Shown one piece after another: positions 54,559 through 63,909 of a DNA stretch of 64,000 bases; position 1 is the stretch's first letter, and every line of letters starts with the position of its first letter. A program made the position numbers and the translations under genes. The notes under the pieces are model-generated. The model was not told the origin of the DNA and ran no database searches. It was given only the letters and a program-made list of their open reading frames with translations. The stretch is from Beijerinckiaceae bacterium (GTDB taxonomy: Bacteria > Pseudomonadota > Alphaproteobacteria > Rhizobiales > Beijerinckiaceae). The stretch covers positions 1,364,001 to 1,428,000 of the forward strand of contig CP024846.1 of the NCBI GenBank assembly GCA_004564215.1. The letters are read 5' to 3'.

Positions 54559-57254
54559 ATTGCACCATCAATGGAAAGCTGCATTCCGCCGAGCCGAAAC
54601 CTGGCCAATGTTTACGGACTTTCTTGCGCGACTGCGGCGTGTTCGGCGTCAAGAAAGGCTGCGACGCGGGCGATTGCGGCGCCTGCACCGTCTGGATGGA
54701 TGGCACGCCCATACACTCCTGCCTGATGCCCGCGTTTCGTGCCGAGGGGCGCACGATCACAACTATCGAAGGCCTTTCCAAAGGCGGTGCGTTGCATCCG
54801 ATGCAGCAGGCCTTCCTCGATGCCCAGGCGTTCCAATGCGGCTTCTGCACGGCCGGCATGATCATGACGGCGGCCTCGCTGAATGAAGACCAGCGTGCAG
54901 ATCTCCCCCACGCGCTCAAGGGCAATCTCTGCCGATGCACAGGGTATCGTGCCATCGACGACGCGATTCATGGAATTGCCTCCGCCGAGGCGGACATCGC
55001 CGGCCAGGCTTGTGGCGCCAGCCTGAAAAATCCGTTCTGTGAAACCATCGTCACTGGACGCGCGCATTACACGATGGATGTCGGGATGGAGCACCTGCTT
55101 CACCTCAAGGTGCTGCGTTCGCCCCACCCCCATGCGCATATTCTCCGTATCGACCGCGGCAGCGCGTTGCGTGTCCCCGGAGTGGTGGAGATTTTTACCT
55201 GGGAGGATGTCCCGCGCCGGCTCTACAGCACCGCGACGCACGAGGACCACCTCGTTGATCCCGACGATACCTATATGCTCGACGACGTCGTCCGGTTTGT
55301 CGGTCAGCGGGTCGCAGCCGCGGTGGCAGAAACCGAGGCCGCCGCGGAAGAAGCCTGTCGCCTACTCGACGTTGAATACGAAATCTTGCCTGCCGTCTTC
55401 GATCCTGTGACAGCCATGGGAGCTGACGCACCGATCCTTCACGACAAGGGTGGAGCCGCAAAAGGCAACATTTATGTGGATATCCATGGCGAGGTCGGCA
55501 ACGTGGCCGAAGGGTTTGACGACGCGGACGCCATTCATGAGATGACTTATTCGACCTCCCGCGTTCAGCATGTGCATCTCGAAACACATGGCTCATTGGC
55601 GTGGACGGGAGACGACGGCCGGGTGCATGTGCGCACCAGTACGCAGGCGCCCTTTATTGCCCATCAAAAGCTCTGTCATCTGTTTGGACTGCGGCCGCGC
55701 GACCTACGTGTCTTTACCGAGCGTGTGGGTGGCGGCTTCGGGGGAAAGCAGGAGATGCTTTCCGAAGACCTCTGCGTTCTTGCCACATTGAAGACCGGGC
55801 GCCCGGTGAAATGGGAGTTTACGCGCGAGGAGCAGTTTATCGGCGCGACGACCCGCCACCAGATGACTACACGCGTCAAGCTTGGCGCAAAGCGGGACGG
55901 AACGCTGACCGCCATTGAGGTTCATGTTGTCTCCAATACCGGCGCCTATGGAGGGCATGGGGGTGAGACACTCGCGGCCGCCCTCGGCAACCCGCTGACG
56001 TCCTACCGCTGCGCCAATAAGAAGGCGGATGGATATACGGTCTACACGAACATGGTTCCGGGCGGCGGTTTTCGCGGCTATGGTTCCTCGCAGACGACAT
56101 TCGCCATCGAATGCGCGATCGACGATCTTGCACGGCTGCTCGCGATCGATCCGTTCGCAATCCGCCGAAAGAATATGATCCGGCCTGGTGATTGGATCGA
56201 GTCGGTCTGGAAGGACCCTTCCGACGTGGATTTTGGCAGCTACGGGCTCGACCAATGCCTCGACCGCGTCCAAATGGAATTGACGGCGGGCGGCAGCTCT
56301 CCAAAACCTGACGGCGAGGACTGGACCGAGGGGACCGGCATCGCGCTCGCCATGCTGGAATGCGGCCCGCCGACGGAGCACCGTTCGGGCGCGCGGATGA
56401 CGCTTCTGCCTGATGGCAGTTTTCACCTTGCCGTCGGTTCCACGGAAATGGGAAATGGATCCGTGACGTCGCACCGCCAGATCGCCGCCTCGATTTTGGG
56501 TAGCCGCGCCGACAGCATCGCCATCATCAATGCCGACACGGATCTCACGCCCTATGACTCCGGAACATTCGCCAGCACCGGCACAGTCGTCGCGGGACAG
56601 GCGGTGGCATTGGCCGCCGCTGCCTTGCGCGACAATATTCTCGATTATGCCAGCCGACATTTAGGATGGGATCTCGACGCCTGCCGCCTGGAAGACGGCA
56701 CCGTGCTTTACGAAAACCAACGGATCGCTTTGAGCGAGCTTCATGCGGCGGGGATGCGGGACTCACATCGGTTCGAAGCCAAGCGAAAGGCTTATCTCTC
56801 ACCCCGCACGGTCGCTTTCAATGTCCACGGCGTCAGGCTCGCCGTTCACCGTGTCACCGGCGAGATTTCTGTCCTCCAAAGCGTGCATGCCGCCGACATC
56901 GGCCGGCTGATCAACCCCATGCAGTGCCGAGGCCAGATCGAGGGCGCCATCGCCATGGGCTTCGGCTGGGCGCTCACCGAGAATATGGTCTATGACGACA
57001 ACGGCGCCATGGTGAATCCGGCGCTCCGCAATTATCGAATTCCAGCCTTCGCCGATGTGCCGCGCACGGAGGTATTTTTCGCCGATACGCACGACCGGAT
57101 CGGCCCGCTTGGCGCAAAGTCCCAGGGCGAATGCGCGATCAACCCGGTCGCGCCCGCCATCGCGAATGCGGTTGCCAACGCCACCGGTGTCCGGTTCCCG
57201 GATTTGCCCCTGACACCTGACCGGATCTTCAGCCGCCTTGGGCCTCGGCCATGA
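54555..57254 (+). CDS. Xanthine-dehydrogenase-family molybdenum hydroxylase with fused 2Fe-2S domain
   Basis: An 899-residue fusion. Residues 1-150 are a two-cluster iron-sulfur subunit: Cys36, 41, 44, 56 (GCDAGDCGACTVW) and Cys95, 98, 126, 128 (QCGFCTAGMI and LCRCTGYR). The rest is the Moco subunit: RVGGGFGGKQEM, NTGAYGGHGG, VPGGGFRGYGSSQ, and the catalytic Glu in GAKSQGECAINP. Separate small and large subunits are more usual. Substrate (purine, aldehyde or heterocycle) cannot be told. It overlaps the FAD gene and the next gene at both ends. Confidence 0.92.
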   Translation: MNCTINGKLHSAEPKPGQCLRTFLRDCGVFGVKKGCDAGDCGACTVWMDGTPIHSCLMPAFRAEGRTITTIEGLSKGGALHPMQQAFLDAQAFQCGFCTAGMIMTAASLNEDQRADLPHALKGNLCRCTGYRAIDDAIHGIASAEADIAGQACGASLKNPFCETIVTGRAHYTMDVGMEHLLHLKVLRSPHPHAHILRIDRGSALRVPGVVEIFTWEDVPRRLYSTATHEDHLVDPDDTYMLDDVVRFVGQRVAAAVAETEAAAEEACRLLDVEYEILPAVFDPVTAMGADAPILHDKGGAAKGNIYVDIHGEVGNVAEGFDDADAIHEMTYSTSRVQHVHLETHGSLAWTGDDGRVHVRTSTQAPFIAHQKLCHLFGLRPRDLRVFTERVGGGFGGKQEMLSEDLCVLATLKTGRPVKWEFTREEQFIGATTRHQMTTRVKLGAKRDGTLTAIEVHVVSNTGAYGGHGGETLAAALGNPLTSYRCANKKADGYTVYTNMVPGGGFRGYGSSQTTFAIECAIDDLARLLAIDPFAIRRKNMIRPGDWIESVWKDPSDVDFGSYGLDQCLDRVQMELTAGGSSPKPDGEDWTEGTGIALAMLECGPPTEHRSGARMTLLPDGSFHLAVGSTEMGNGSVTSHRQIAASILGSRADSIAIINADTDLTPYDSGTFASTGTVVAGQAVALAAAALRDNILDYASRHLGWDLDACRLEDGTVLYENQRIALSELHAAGMRDSHRFEAKRKAYLSPRTVAFNVHGVRLAVHRVTGEISVLQSVHAADIGRLINPMQCRGQIEGAIAMGFGWALTENMVYDDNGAMVNPALRNYRIPAFADVPRTEVFFADTHDRIGPLGAKSQGECAINPVAPAIANAVANATGVRFPDLPLTPDRIFSRLGPRP

Positions 57255-58237
57255 GCGAGCCCGCGGGCGCTCCTGAAGCCAAGGCTTCGCCCCATAGCTG
57301 CGCCGTGACGATCGTCACGCAGACGCGGATCCGGCCCGGGCAGGCCGAGCCCTTTGCGCGCTGGCAGGAAAAAATCGGCCAGGTCATCGCGCGATCATCT
57401 GGCTTTCTCAAGCAGACGGTCATCCCGCCGAGCCCTCCGGCTCAGACCGATTGGGTGATCCTCCAGCGTTTTGCCAGTGCCGACACGGCGGCGGCGTGGT
57501 TGAATTCAGAGAGCAGACTGAGCTTGCTGGAAGAGGCGCTCCCCCTGTTGATGGGCAGCGACGATGTCCACATCGTCACGGACGATGGGCCGGGCGTTTT
57601 GCCTTCGCCCGTGTCGGTCGTGATTTCGACCCGGATCAAGCCCGGTCATGAAGAAGCCTATCGGGCCTGGGAGCAGCGAATCGCCGCCGCTCAATCAAAA
57701 TCGCCGGGCTTCCAGGGCTATAAATTCGAGCCGCCGATCCCGAACGTGCAGAATGATTGGCTGTCGATCCTGCGGTTCGATTCGGAAGCCAACCTCCAAG
57801 CCTGGCTGAACTCGCCGGAACGGTTGAAGCTCCTGGAAGAGGCGGACGCCTTCACCGAGGAGTTCCATACGCGGATCGTCCGCACAGGGTTCGATCAATG
57901 GTTCCCGGCGGGGACCGTCGATCGCCCAGCACCGCCAGCGTGGAAGCAGAACATGCTGGTTTTGCTGCTGCTCTATCCGGTGGTGTTCCTGTTTGGGGTG
58001 TTCGCACAAAATCCATTGCTGATCGAAAAGGCTGGTCTGCCCTTCTGGCTGGCCTTGTTCATCGGCAATATCGTGAGCGTCATATTGCTCAACTGGCTGG
58101 TTCCATGGGCCAGCAAACGGTTCGACTGGTGGCTGCGTCCCTCGGGACGAAATTCAAGACTCATCGATCTTGCCGGCACCGGACTCGTGATTGCCCTTTA
58201 CGCTCTGTGCCTCATCGTGTTTTCGCAATTTCCCTAA
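57251..58237 (+). CDS. Membrane protein with two antibiotic-biosynthesis-monooxygenase (ABM) domains
   Basis: 328 residues. Two tandem ABM-fold halves (about 15-105 and 115-215) carry TIVTQTRIRPGQAEPFARWQ and VVISTRIKPGHEEAYRAWEQ, each followed by WVILQRF or WLSILRF and AWLNS. Three membrane segments follow (LVLLLLYPVVFLFGVFA, LALFIGNIVSVILLNWLVP, AGTGLVIALYALCLIVF). ATGA overlap with the molybdenum hydroxylase puts it in that operon, so it may serve the same pathway. Function unknown. Confidence 0.85.
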   Translation: MSEPAGAPEAKASPHSCAVTIVTQTRIRPGQAEPFARWQEKIGQVIARSSGFLKQTVIPPSPPAQTDWVILQRFASADTAAAWLNSESRLSLLEEALPLLMGSDDVHIVTDDGPGVLPSPVSVVISTRIKPGHEEAYRAWEQRIAAAQSKSPGFQGYKFEPPIPNVQNDWLSILRFDSEANLQAWLNSPERLKLLEEADAFTEEFHTRIVRTGFDQWFPAGTVDRPAPPAWKQNMLVLLLLYPVVFLFGVFAQNPLLIEKAGLPFWLALFIGNIVSVILLNWLVPWASKRFDWWLRPSGRNSRLIDLAGTGLVIALYALCLIVFSQFP

Positions 58238-58274
58238 ATGCTGCTAGCCCACATATCCGGACGGAGGAGCGGAA

Positions 58275-58721
58275 ATGAAACTCTTGAAAAGCCCTTTCCA
58301 ACTGGCGTTTGTGATCGCGGCAGTCTCCGCGCCGCTGATCGATGCGAGAGGCCAAGTAGGGGGCGGCTGCATTTATGATTCCTATCCCGGCACCTGCACC
58401 ACTGTGGCGGTCTCCAAGACCAAAGCGTCCATCGGCCAGAAGACCATGGCTGGCGGCCCAGGCTATGAGGGTCTCGACGTCAAATTTTCCTATGCAGGCG
58501 AGGCTCCCAGCGACAAGGCTCTGGTGCGGCAAGCCCTTGGGATGCAACACGACCTTCGCCTCGCCAACAGCTGGTATCCAGGCCCGCGCTTTCTGGCAAA
58601 ATACGAAATCGCCCCGGGCAAAAAGTTCGGGTGCGCGCTCAAGGTCATCAGAACCGGATCCTGCACGCCGACGGTATTTCAGTTTTCGACGATCGATCTC
58701 ACGGACTATTCCGAGCGCTGA
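58275..58721 (+). CDS. Secreted protein of unknown function
   Basis: 148 residues. A signal peptide (LAFVIAAVSAPLIDARG) is followed by a Cys-containing domain (GGCIYDSYPGTCTTVAVS, KFGCALKVIRTGSCTPTVF) whose four cysteines could form two disulfides. Not recognised. It follows the ABM-domain gene by 37 bp and probably belongs to the operon. Confidence 0.75.
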   Translation: MKLLKSPFQLAFVIAAVSAPLIDARGQVGGGCIYDSYPGTCTTVAVSKTKASIGQKTMAGGPGYEGLDVKFSYAGEAPSDKALVRQALGMQHDLRLANSWYPGPRFLAKYEIAPGKKFGCALKVIRTGSCTPTVFQFSTIDLTDYSER

Positions 58722-58732
58722 TGGCTCAGTCT

Positions 58733-58939
58733 TTATGTTTTGAAAAATGCGGACGCGGCATTGAGAGAGGCTTGCTTGAGCCGGCGCGCCTCCTCGAGCC
58801 GCGTGATTTCGGCATGCAACGCCGCGATACGCTCATCGAGTTCGTGCACCGAAAGATCGTCAAGGCGCTGTCCGACCTCATGCAAAGCCGCGGCCTTCCG
58901 CGGCAAAGCGCCAAACAAATCGTCTTTGTCATCAGCCAT
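58733..58939 (-). CDS. DUF1192 small coiled-coil protein
   Basis: 68 residues matching DUF1192: MADDKDDLFGALPRKA, LDDLSVHELDERIAALHAEI and RLEEARRLKQAS. Common in alphaproteobacteria; function unknown. The ATG at 58939 fits the family; the open frame continues upstream without conservation. Convergent with the secreted-protein gene. Confidence 0.85.
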   Translation of the reverse strand: MADDKDDLFGALPRKAAALHEVGQRLDDLSVHELDERIAALHAEITRLEEARRLKQASLNAASAFFKT

Positions 58940-59009
58940 GGCGCGCTCGCTCCGCTGAGAAAACTTCCGAATTATATCGCCCCGCTTCGAGCCGCGCCAT
59001 TCGGTTTGC

Positions 59010-59456
59010 TCAGGCAAGCGGAGGTTGAGGCCCCGGCTCTGCTGGCGGTGAGGACTGCGCAGAAGGCGCGAGCGCGGGCGCCCGACTGGCCTCCAGCATC
59101 GACTTCTCAACAAACCAGGCGCGCCAAGGCCAGCGGCCCTCGATCTCGACTTCCATCGACCAGCTCAAGATGGTTCTGATCAGGACGATCATGCCGAGAA
59201 CGAGCACATTGTCTAGCCCCGGATGCTCGACCGAGACCGTTCGGATGATGTCCCCACCGACCATGAACTCAAGACCGAGGAGGATCGATCGGCCAAGGTT
59301 CTTGCGGTAGAGCCGGAACGAAACGCCGGCCTCGTTTCGACGTCCCACATAGAGAATTGTCGCGGCGGCCGCGCCAATGAGGATGACGAGAACTCCGGCC
59401 ACATCAAGGGCGAGGCCAGCGGCGGTGATAAGGTCGCGGATATACGCCATCCCCAT
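59010..59456 (-). CDS. DUF1622 membrane protein
   Basis: About 148 residues with three hydrophobic stretches (AAGLALDVAGVLVILIGAAA, ILLGLEFMVGGDIIRTV, NVLVLGMIVLIRTILSW), matching DUF1622. A Pro/Ala tail follows. ATG 59456 has GGGAGAAAG upstream. It is the last gene of the leftward ABC operon. Confidence 0.82.
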   Translation of the reverse strand: MGMAYIRDLITAAGLALDVAGVLVILIGAAAATILYVGRRNEAGVSFRLYRKNLGRSILLGLEFMVGGDIIRTVSVEHPGLDNVLVLGMIVLIRTILSWSMEVEIEGRWPWRAWFVEKSMLEASRAPALAPSAQSSPPAEPGPQPPLA

Positions 59457-59479
59457 GATTTCTTTCTCCCACGCCGCGC

Positions 59480-60883
59480 TCAATGCGGAGGCATCCAGAT
59501 CCAGAGCGGCGGCCGATCGGCGAATCTTACATCTTTCGTGATCGTCGCATCATCGACGTTATCCGGTTTAAGATAGATGAAGTAGCTGTCGTTACGTTGG
59601 AATAACGCGTCGCGCGGGGTGCTTTCCGGGCTGATCAGCATGTTGTTGGTAAAGCGGACATGCATATAATGCGGCAGCAGCTGGGTGAATTTATCCACGC
59701 GCGCATCCAAAACATAGCGATAGAGCTGCTTGCCGGTAATCTTCAGGACCGAGGCCATCGCCTCTGCGGCCGGCGTCAGCGGCAGTTCCTGCCAATCGGA
59801 GCCGACCTGAATGAAGGCCTGTATATTCGGGGCCATCACATAGATCGGCTTGTCGCTTGCGTTCTCGAGATAGATCGTTACCTCGTAGCGCCGCTCGCCC
59901 AGGCTGGTCACGGAAGCGATTTCGCTCTTCAAGGTTGACGTCGCCAATTCCTCCAGCGCGTCGAGACGCTCCTTCCGCACCCAGGCCTGGTGGCGTTGGT
60001 AACGCGCCAAGCCATAGTTGCCGGCCAGCACCAGCGCAAAAATCAGACCTCCAAAAACCAGCGCTCGTCCTGCGGCAGCCCAAAGAGTTTCGCCGAGTTG
60101 AGCGACCGCTCGGGTGGCGTCCTCGGGCCGGGCCGCATCGGCGGCGGGTGCCACCTTCGGGGGACCGAAGCGCCGCTCCGGCCGGGCCGGCGCCATCGCA
60201 CCTTCAGGCAGATCCGTCGCCGCGAGTACCCCCTGCTTCATCTCGAACATGCGGTCCGCACGCTTGGCCAGCTCGAGATTGTGCGTGACCACGATCATGC
60301 CAAAAGCTGCTTCGCGCCGCAGCTCCTCCAACAAAGCAATGATATCGTTTTCGGTATCTTCGTCGAGATCGCTGGTCGGCTCGTCGGCCAGAAGCAGACG
60401 CGGCTTGTTGATGAGCGCCCTGGCGATGACCACGCGCCGCTGTTCGCCGCCGGACATTTCGCCGGGGTAAGCCGACATTTTGTCTTGGAGGCCGACCCGC
60501 GTCAGCAATTCCTGGGCGCGCCGATAGGCGTCCGGCGCCGGCAGGCTGCGTCCGAGCAAAGCCGGCAAGGCGACATTGTCCACGGCGCGTAGATTGGCAA
60601 GAAGGCTGAAAAATTGGAAAATAAATCCGATCTGCCGGCAGCGAAGATCCGCCAAAGCGGCCTCCGGCAAGGACCAGACGTCTTTGCCGTTGAGCAGAAC
60701 TTGGCCGCCGCTCGGCCGCGTCAATGCTCCGATCATCGCCAGAAGCGTCGATTTGCCGGAGCCCGAGCGGCCGACGATTGCGACGAACTCCCCTTGTTTG
60801 AGCGTGAGTTCGGCCTCGCTGACCGCTTCAAATCCGGCGCCGGCGCCGTAGCGCTTGATAAGACCGGACGTCCGCAAGATCAT
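59480..60883 (-). CDS. LolD/MacB-type ABC ATPase with fused membrane anchor and extracytoplasmic domain
   Basis: 467 residues. Residues 1-225 are an ABC ATPase: Walker A VGRSGSGKST (37-46), Q-loop Gln90, signature MSGGEQ (143-148), Walker B LLLADEPTSD (163-172), and switch His201. A Pro/Ala linker, one membrane segment (about 271-292, AGRALVFGGLIFALVLAGNY) and a domain with YEVTIYLENASDKPIYVMAP follow. This fusion is unusual; normal LolD-like ATPases are about 230 residues. ATGA overlap couples it to the FtsX-type gene. Confidence 0.9.
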   Translation of the reverse strand: MILRTSGLIKRYGAGAGFEAVSEAELTLKQGEFVAIVGRSGSGKSTLLAMIGALTRPSGGQVLLNGKDVWSLPEAALADLRCRQIGFIFQFFSLLANLRAVDNVALPALLGRSLPAPDAYRRAQELLTRVGLQDKMSAYPGEMSGGEQRRVVIARALINKPRLLLADEPTSDLDEDTENDIIALLEELRREAAFGMIVVTHNLELAKRADRMFEMKQGVLAATDLPEGAMAPARPERRFGPPKVAPAADAARPEDATRAVAQLGETLWAAAGRALVFGGLIFALVLAGNYGLARYQRHQAWVRKERLDALEELATSTLKSEIASVTSLGERRYEVTIYLENASDKPIYVMAPNIQAFIQVGSDWQELPLTPAAEAMASVLKITGKQLYRYVLDARVDKFTQLLPHYMHVRFTNNMLISPESTPRDALFQRNDSYFIYLKPDNVDDATITKDVRFADRPPLWIWMPPH

Positions 60884-62202
60884 CGAGTGGTCTCGGTCTG
60901 GATCATCAGATAAGGCTCCTGCCCCCGCGCGCGCCAGGCGGGAACGAGCGCTCCAAGGACCCCGATGCAAGCGGCAGACATGATCGCGATCACGGCCGCG
61001 AGCCAGATCGCCCCGTCGGGCGGCCACGCGAAGGGCACGCCGAGAGAGGCGAAGTAAAAGCCGAGCGAACGGGCGAAGACGAGCACCAGCGAGAAACCAA
61101 ATCCGAGACCGAGCAGACCGCCGAGGCCGGTGATCAATCCGGCCTCGATGAGGATGATGCTTATGATCTGAGCGGCGCGCGCGCCCAATGCGCGCAAAAG
61201 ACCGATCTCGCGGTAGCGCTCTTGGACAATGGCCGAAAACAGCAGGGTGACGAGAGACATGAGGGCAAGCAACAGCAGGCCCGCGAAGACTACAATTCCC
61301 CGGAAAAGACTGCCGAGGGCCTGCCGGGATGAGGTGAAAACCGGATTGCCCGCAATGATCTTGAGTCCGGGGATCTGGCCGACCGCGAATTTCACCGACG
61401 CGGCGGAAGCCCCTGGCGACAGCTGAAGCAAGAATGCAGAAACCTGGCCTGGCTTGAGATCGGGAAGGCAGTCCATCGGTCCCGCCGGACCCGCGTGGTG
61501 ATGCAGGCTCCCCGACGCATTGAGAGTCTGCGCCGGCGCCGCGGGCTGCGCGGCAGCTGGAAGGCCAGAGGCAGGGGCAAGCTTTTGCCGCGCGAGGATC
61601 AAGTTATCGAGGGCCGCAAAGCTGAGAAAATAGGACTCGTCGAAGGGGCCGACGCCGGTCGTTCCAAGGCGAGCTTCAAGAATCATTGAACGGCCGCAAA
61701 TATTCAAGACTTCACCGGGCTTGCTCTGGACCCGCTCGCCGGCAATGAGGCTCTGGGCAGTCAACTTCTGCCGCGCGCCTTCGGCGAGCCAGGGTTGAAT
61801 GGTGAAGTCCGCCGTAGGGTCGAAGGCGATCAAATTAATGCCGCGTCCTTCGACCTCGGCGCGCACGATTCTTTGCGGCGCGACCTGTGCGATTCCTGGA
61901 ATGATTCGTAATTTTTCAGCCAATGCGGCGTCGATTTCCTGGTCCGTTGGCTGCACCGTCAAAAGCGTGCTGGTAATGTTGACCAGCGTGCCGAGAGGCA
62001 CGACCACGAGATCGGCGCCCATGCGGGAGAAGCTGGTTGCAATGCCGTCCCGCAATGCCCAGCCGGTCACGAAGCCCGCAAAACCGACGCCGACGGCCAT
62101 CGTAACCGAGAGGGCAAGAAACAGCGTCCGCAAGCGGCGCCTGCCGACATTCTGAGCGGCGAGCCGGAACAACAGAAAAAACGTTCCCGTGCGTGTCGTC
62201 AT
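60880..62202 (-). CDS. FtsX-like ABC permease
   Basis: 440 residues. TM1 (TLFLALSVTMAVGVGFAGFV, about 27-46), a large periplasmic loop, then three C-terminal membrane segments (from about 305: IVVFAGLLLLALMSLVTLLF, with ERYREIGLLRALGARAAQI between). The loop carries a His-rich LHHHAGPAGPMDC (about 233-245), a possible metal site (inference). Pairs with the ABC ATPase; the substrate may be the periplasmic or lipid partner of the beta-propeller. Confidence 0.9.
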   Translation of the reverse strand: MTTRTGTFFLLFRLAAQNVGRRRLRTLFLALSVTMAVGVGFAGFVTGWALRDGIATSFSRMGADLVVVPLGTLVNITSTLLTVQPTDQEIDAALAEKLRIIPGIAQVAPQRIVRAEVEGRGINLIAFDPTADFTIQPWLAEGARQKLTAQSLIAGERVQSKPGEVLNICGRSMILEARLGTTGVGPFDESYFLSFAALDNLILARQKLAPASGLPAAAQPAAPAQTLNASGSLHHHAGPAGPMDCLPDLKPGQVSAFLLQLSPGASAASVKFAVGQIPGLKIIAGNPVFTSSRQALGSLFRGIVVFAGLLLLALMSLVTLLFSAIVQERYREIGLLRALGARAAQIISIILIEAGLITGLGGLLGLGFGFSLVLVFARSLGFYFASLGVPFAWPPDGAIWLAAVIAIMSAACIGVLGALVPAWRARGQEPYLMIQTETTR

Positions 62203-62226
62203 ACAGCGCGCCGATCAAATTTCGGG

Positions 62227-63909
62227 TCAGACCGTCGTGCAGCGGCTGTGGATCAATTCCTGATTATTGCGCGGGACGATCACGCAATCATGGTGGCCCC
62301 CGAAGTTCGGCAGATAGCCGACGGGTTCCAGAGTGTCCTGCGTGAAGACGAAAGTGCCTCCTTCCAGCCTTTGAAAGCCGCTGAAAATCTGCAAGACATA
62401 TTTTCCATCGTAGGTGACATGCATGGTCTGGCAATCGACTCCGACATTCTCGAAGCGCTTGATGGTCGTCCAGGTCGCCGTATCGACGACGACAATGGCG
62501 CTCCTAGCCGGTTTTTGGTGCAGCTCCGAGACAAACATTTTGGACCCGTCCATCGAATAGGTGATATGGAACGGGCTCGGCGTCGATCCGACCCAATGCG
62601 AGTCCTTGAAATCGGTGATCCGCTTCCATTTCCGCGGGTCCGGATCGACACAGTCGAACACGCCCATGCTGTTTTGGCGGGTATTGTTGGTCATGACGAA
62701 CCATTTGCCGTTCGGTCCGAACCCGCATTCATGGCCCGACGTCATCACCGTATCCAGTTTGATTTCCCATATGCCGTCGCTGACTTTCGTCACCGGAATA
62801 TTATCCTTCGGGGTTCCGGCCGGTGAGGAGATGCAGGCGACGGGCTCCATGCTGGTACGGTCGAAGACGACGCCAACGGCGAACATCCGCAGGGTCACAA
62901 GCGAGAGCGGATGGATCGGATGGTGCACGCAATTGTCCGAGCCGGTGAGGGTCCGGACGGAATCGCCCGGCAGCTGGCCCGTATAGACGAGATATTCGCC
63001 CATCGGCACCATTTCCCAGTCGAGTTTGTTCCCTTTGGTCCCGCGGTAATCGTAAAGGCCTGTTTCCGGCGCCATCACAAGTTTGGTGATCCGAACCCTG
63101 CCGCCCTTGAACCAATTGTCTTCGAGCGCACCATCGGTTTCATTTCCGTGCCAATCGAAGCGGAAGGCCGCGATGACTTTGGTTTTCTGCTGTCCCGTCG
63201 CCCGCGTGAAAAATGCCACGACATCCTTCTGTCCGTCCGAACAGGAAAACCCCGAAGCATCCGGGAAGATCACGGTGTGGACGCCGACGCCAATGCCGGT
63301 CGTCTCGGCGATATTCTCCAACAGGTTCATCTGCTGCCCGTCGAAGCCGACGCGATAGATCTGATTGCCCTGGCCCCAGATCGGATCGAGCATGCCATGC
63401 TCCCGGATCTCGCTCGGGATACCATAGATCAGCACGTTCTGGCCGCCCTGGGTCGAGTTCACGAATTCAAAACCTTTGCGCGGGTCGGGGGATGGGAAAG
63501 CCGCGAGGTGATGCGCAATCGGACAGCTGTCGCCATAGTTCCAATATTCGATCCAGGCCAGCGTCTTGCCCGTCGAGAGATCCTGTACTTGTGCCCCGCC
63601 CCCAAGCTTCGTCGGCGTCAACCAGAGGTAATCTCCGAGCTGATTGAAATGCGGACTCGCCCCTTCGATCTTTGCGGCGGTTTCAGCGGGCGCGTTATCC
63701 GAAGACCCCCAAAGGCCGGAGAAAAAGCCGCCCGCCTTGGCAGAACCTCCGCCCAGAATCGTGCCGATGAGTCCACCGGACGCAGCTTGCAATATTTTCC
63801 GCCGGTTCACCGGCCCATGCCGGTTAAAAAGTCGAGCGACCGAGGGAGCGGCAATGCTATTTTGAGGGGAAATCTTATTCGCTGACGGGGGTATCGGATC
63901 TGAGTCCAT
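62227..63909 (-). CDS. Tat-exported beta-propeller protein, unknown function
   Basis: About 560 residues. A twin-arginine motif (NRRKILQAASGG, Arg36-37) with hydrophobic stretch and AKA cleavage region indicates folded export. Repeated beta segments follow, e.g. LSTGKTLAWIEYWNYGDSC, GSKMFVSELHQKP and GKYVLQIFSGFQRLEG, as in YncE/lactonase-like propellers. It ends with a Cys/His-rich tail (NFGGHHDCVIVP and HSRCTTV). Tat export suggests a cofactor; none is proved. ATG 63909 has AAGGGA 9 nt upstream. First gene of the ABC operon, 24 bp before the permease. Confidence 0.75.
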   Translation of the reverse strand: MDSDPIPPSANKISPQNSIAAPSVARLFNRHGPVNRRKILQAASGGLIGTILGGGSAKAGGFFSGLWGSSDNAPAETAAKIEGASPHFNQLGDYLWLTPTKLGGGAQVQDLSTGKTLAWIEYWNYGDSCPIAHHLAAFPSPDPRKGFEFVNSTQGGQNVLIYGIPSEIREHGMLDPIWGQGNQIYRVGFDGQQMNLLENIAETTGIGVGVHTVIFPDASGFSCSDGQKDVVAFFTRATGQQKTKVIAAFRFDWHGNETDGALEDNWFKGGRVRITKLVMAPETGLYDYRGTKGNKLDWEMVPMGEYLVYTGQLPGDSVRTLTGSDNCVHHPIHPLSLVTLRMFAVGVVFDRTSMEPVACISSPAGTPKDNIPVTKVSDGIWEIKLDTVMTSGHECGFGPNGKWFVMTNNTRQNSMGVFDCVDPDPRKWKRITDFKDSHWVGSTPSPFHITYSMDGSKMFVSELHQKPARSAIVVVDTATWTTIKRFENVGVDCQTMHVTYDGKYVLQIFSGFQRLEGGTFVFTQDTLEPVGYLPNFGGHHDCVIVPRNNQELIHSRCTTV

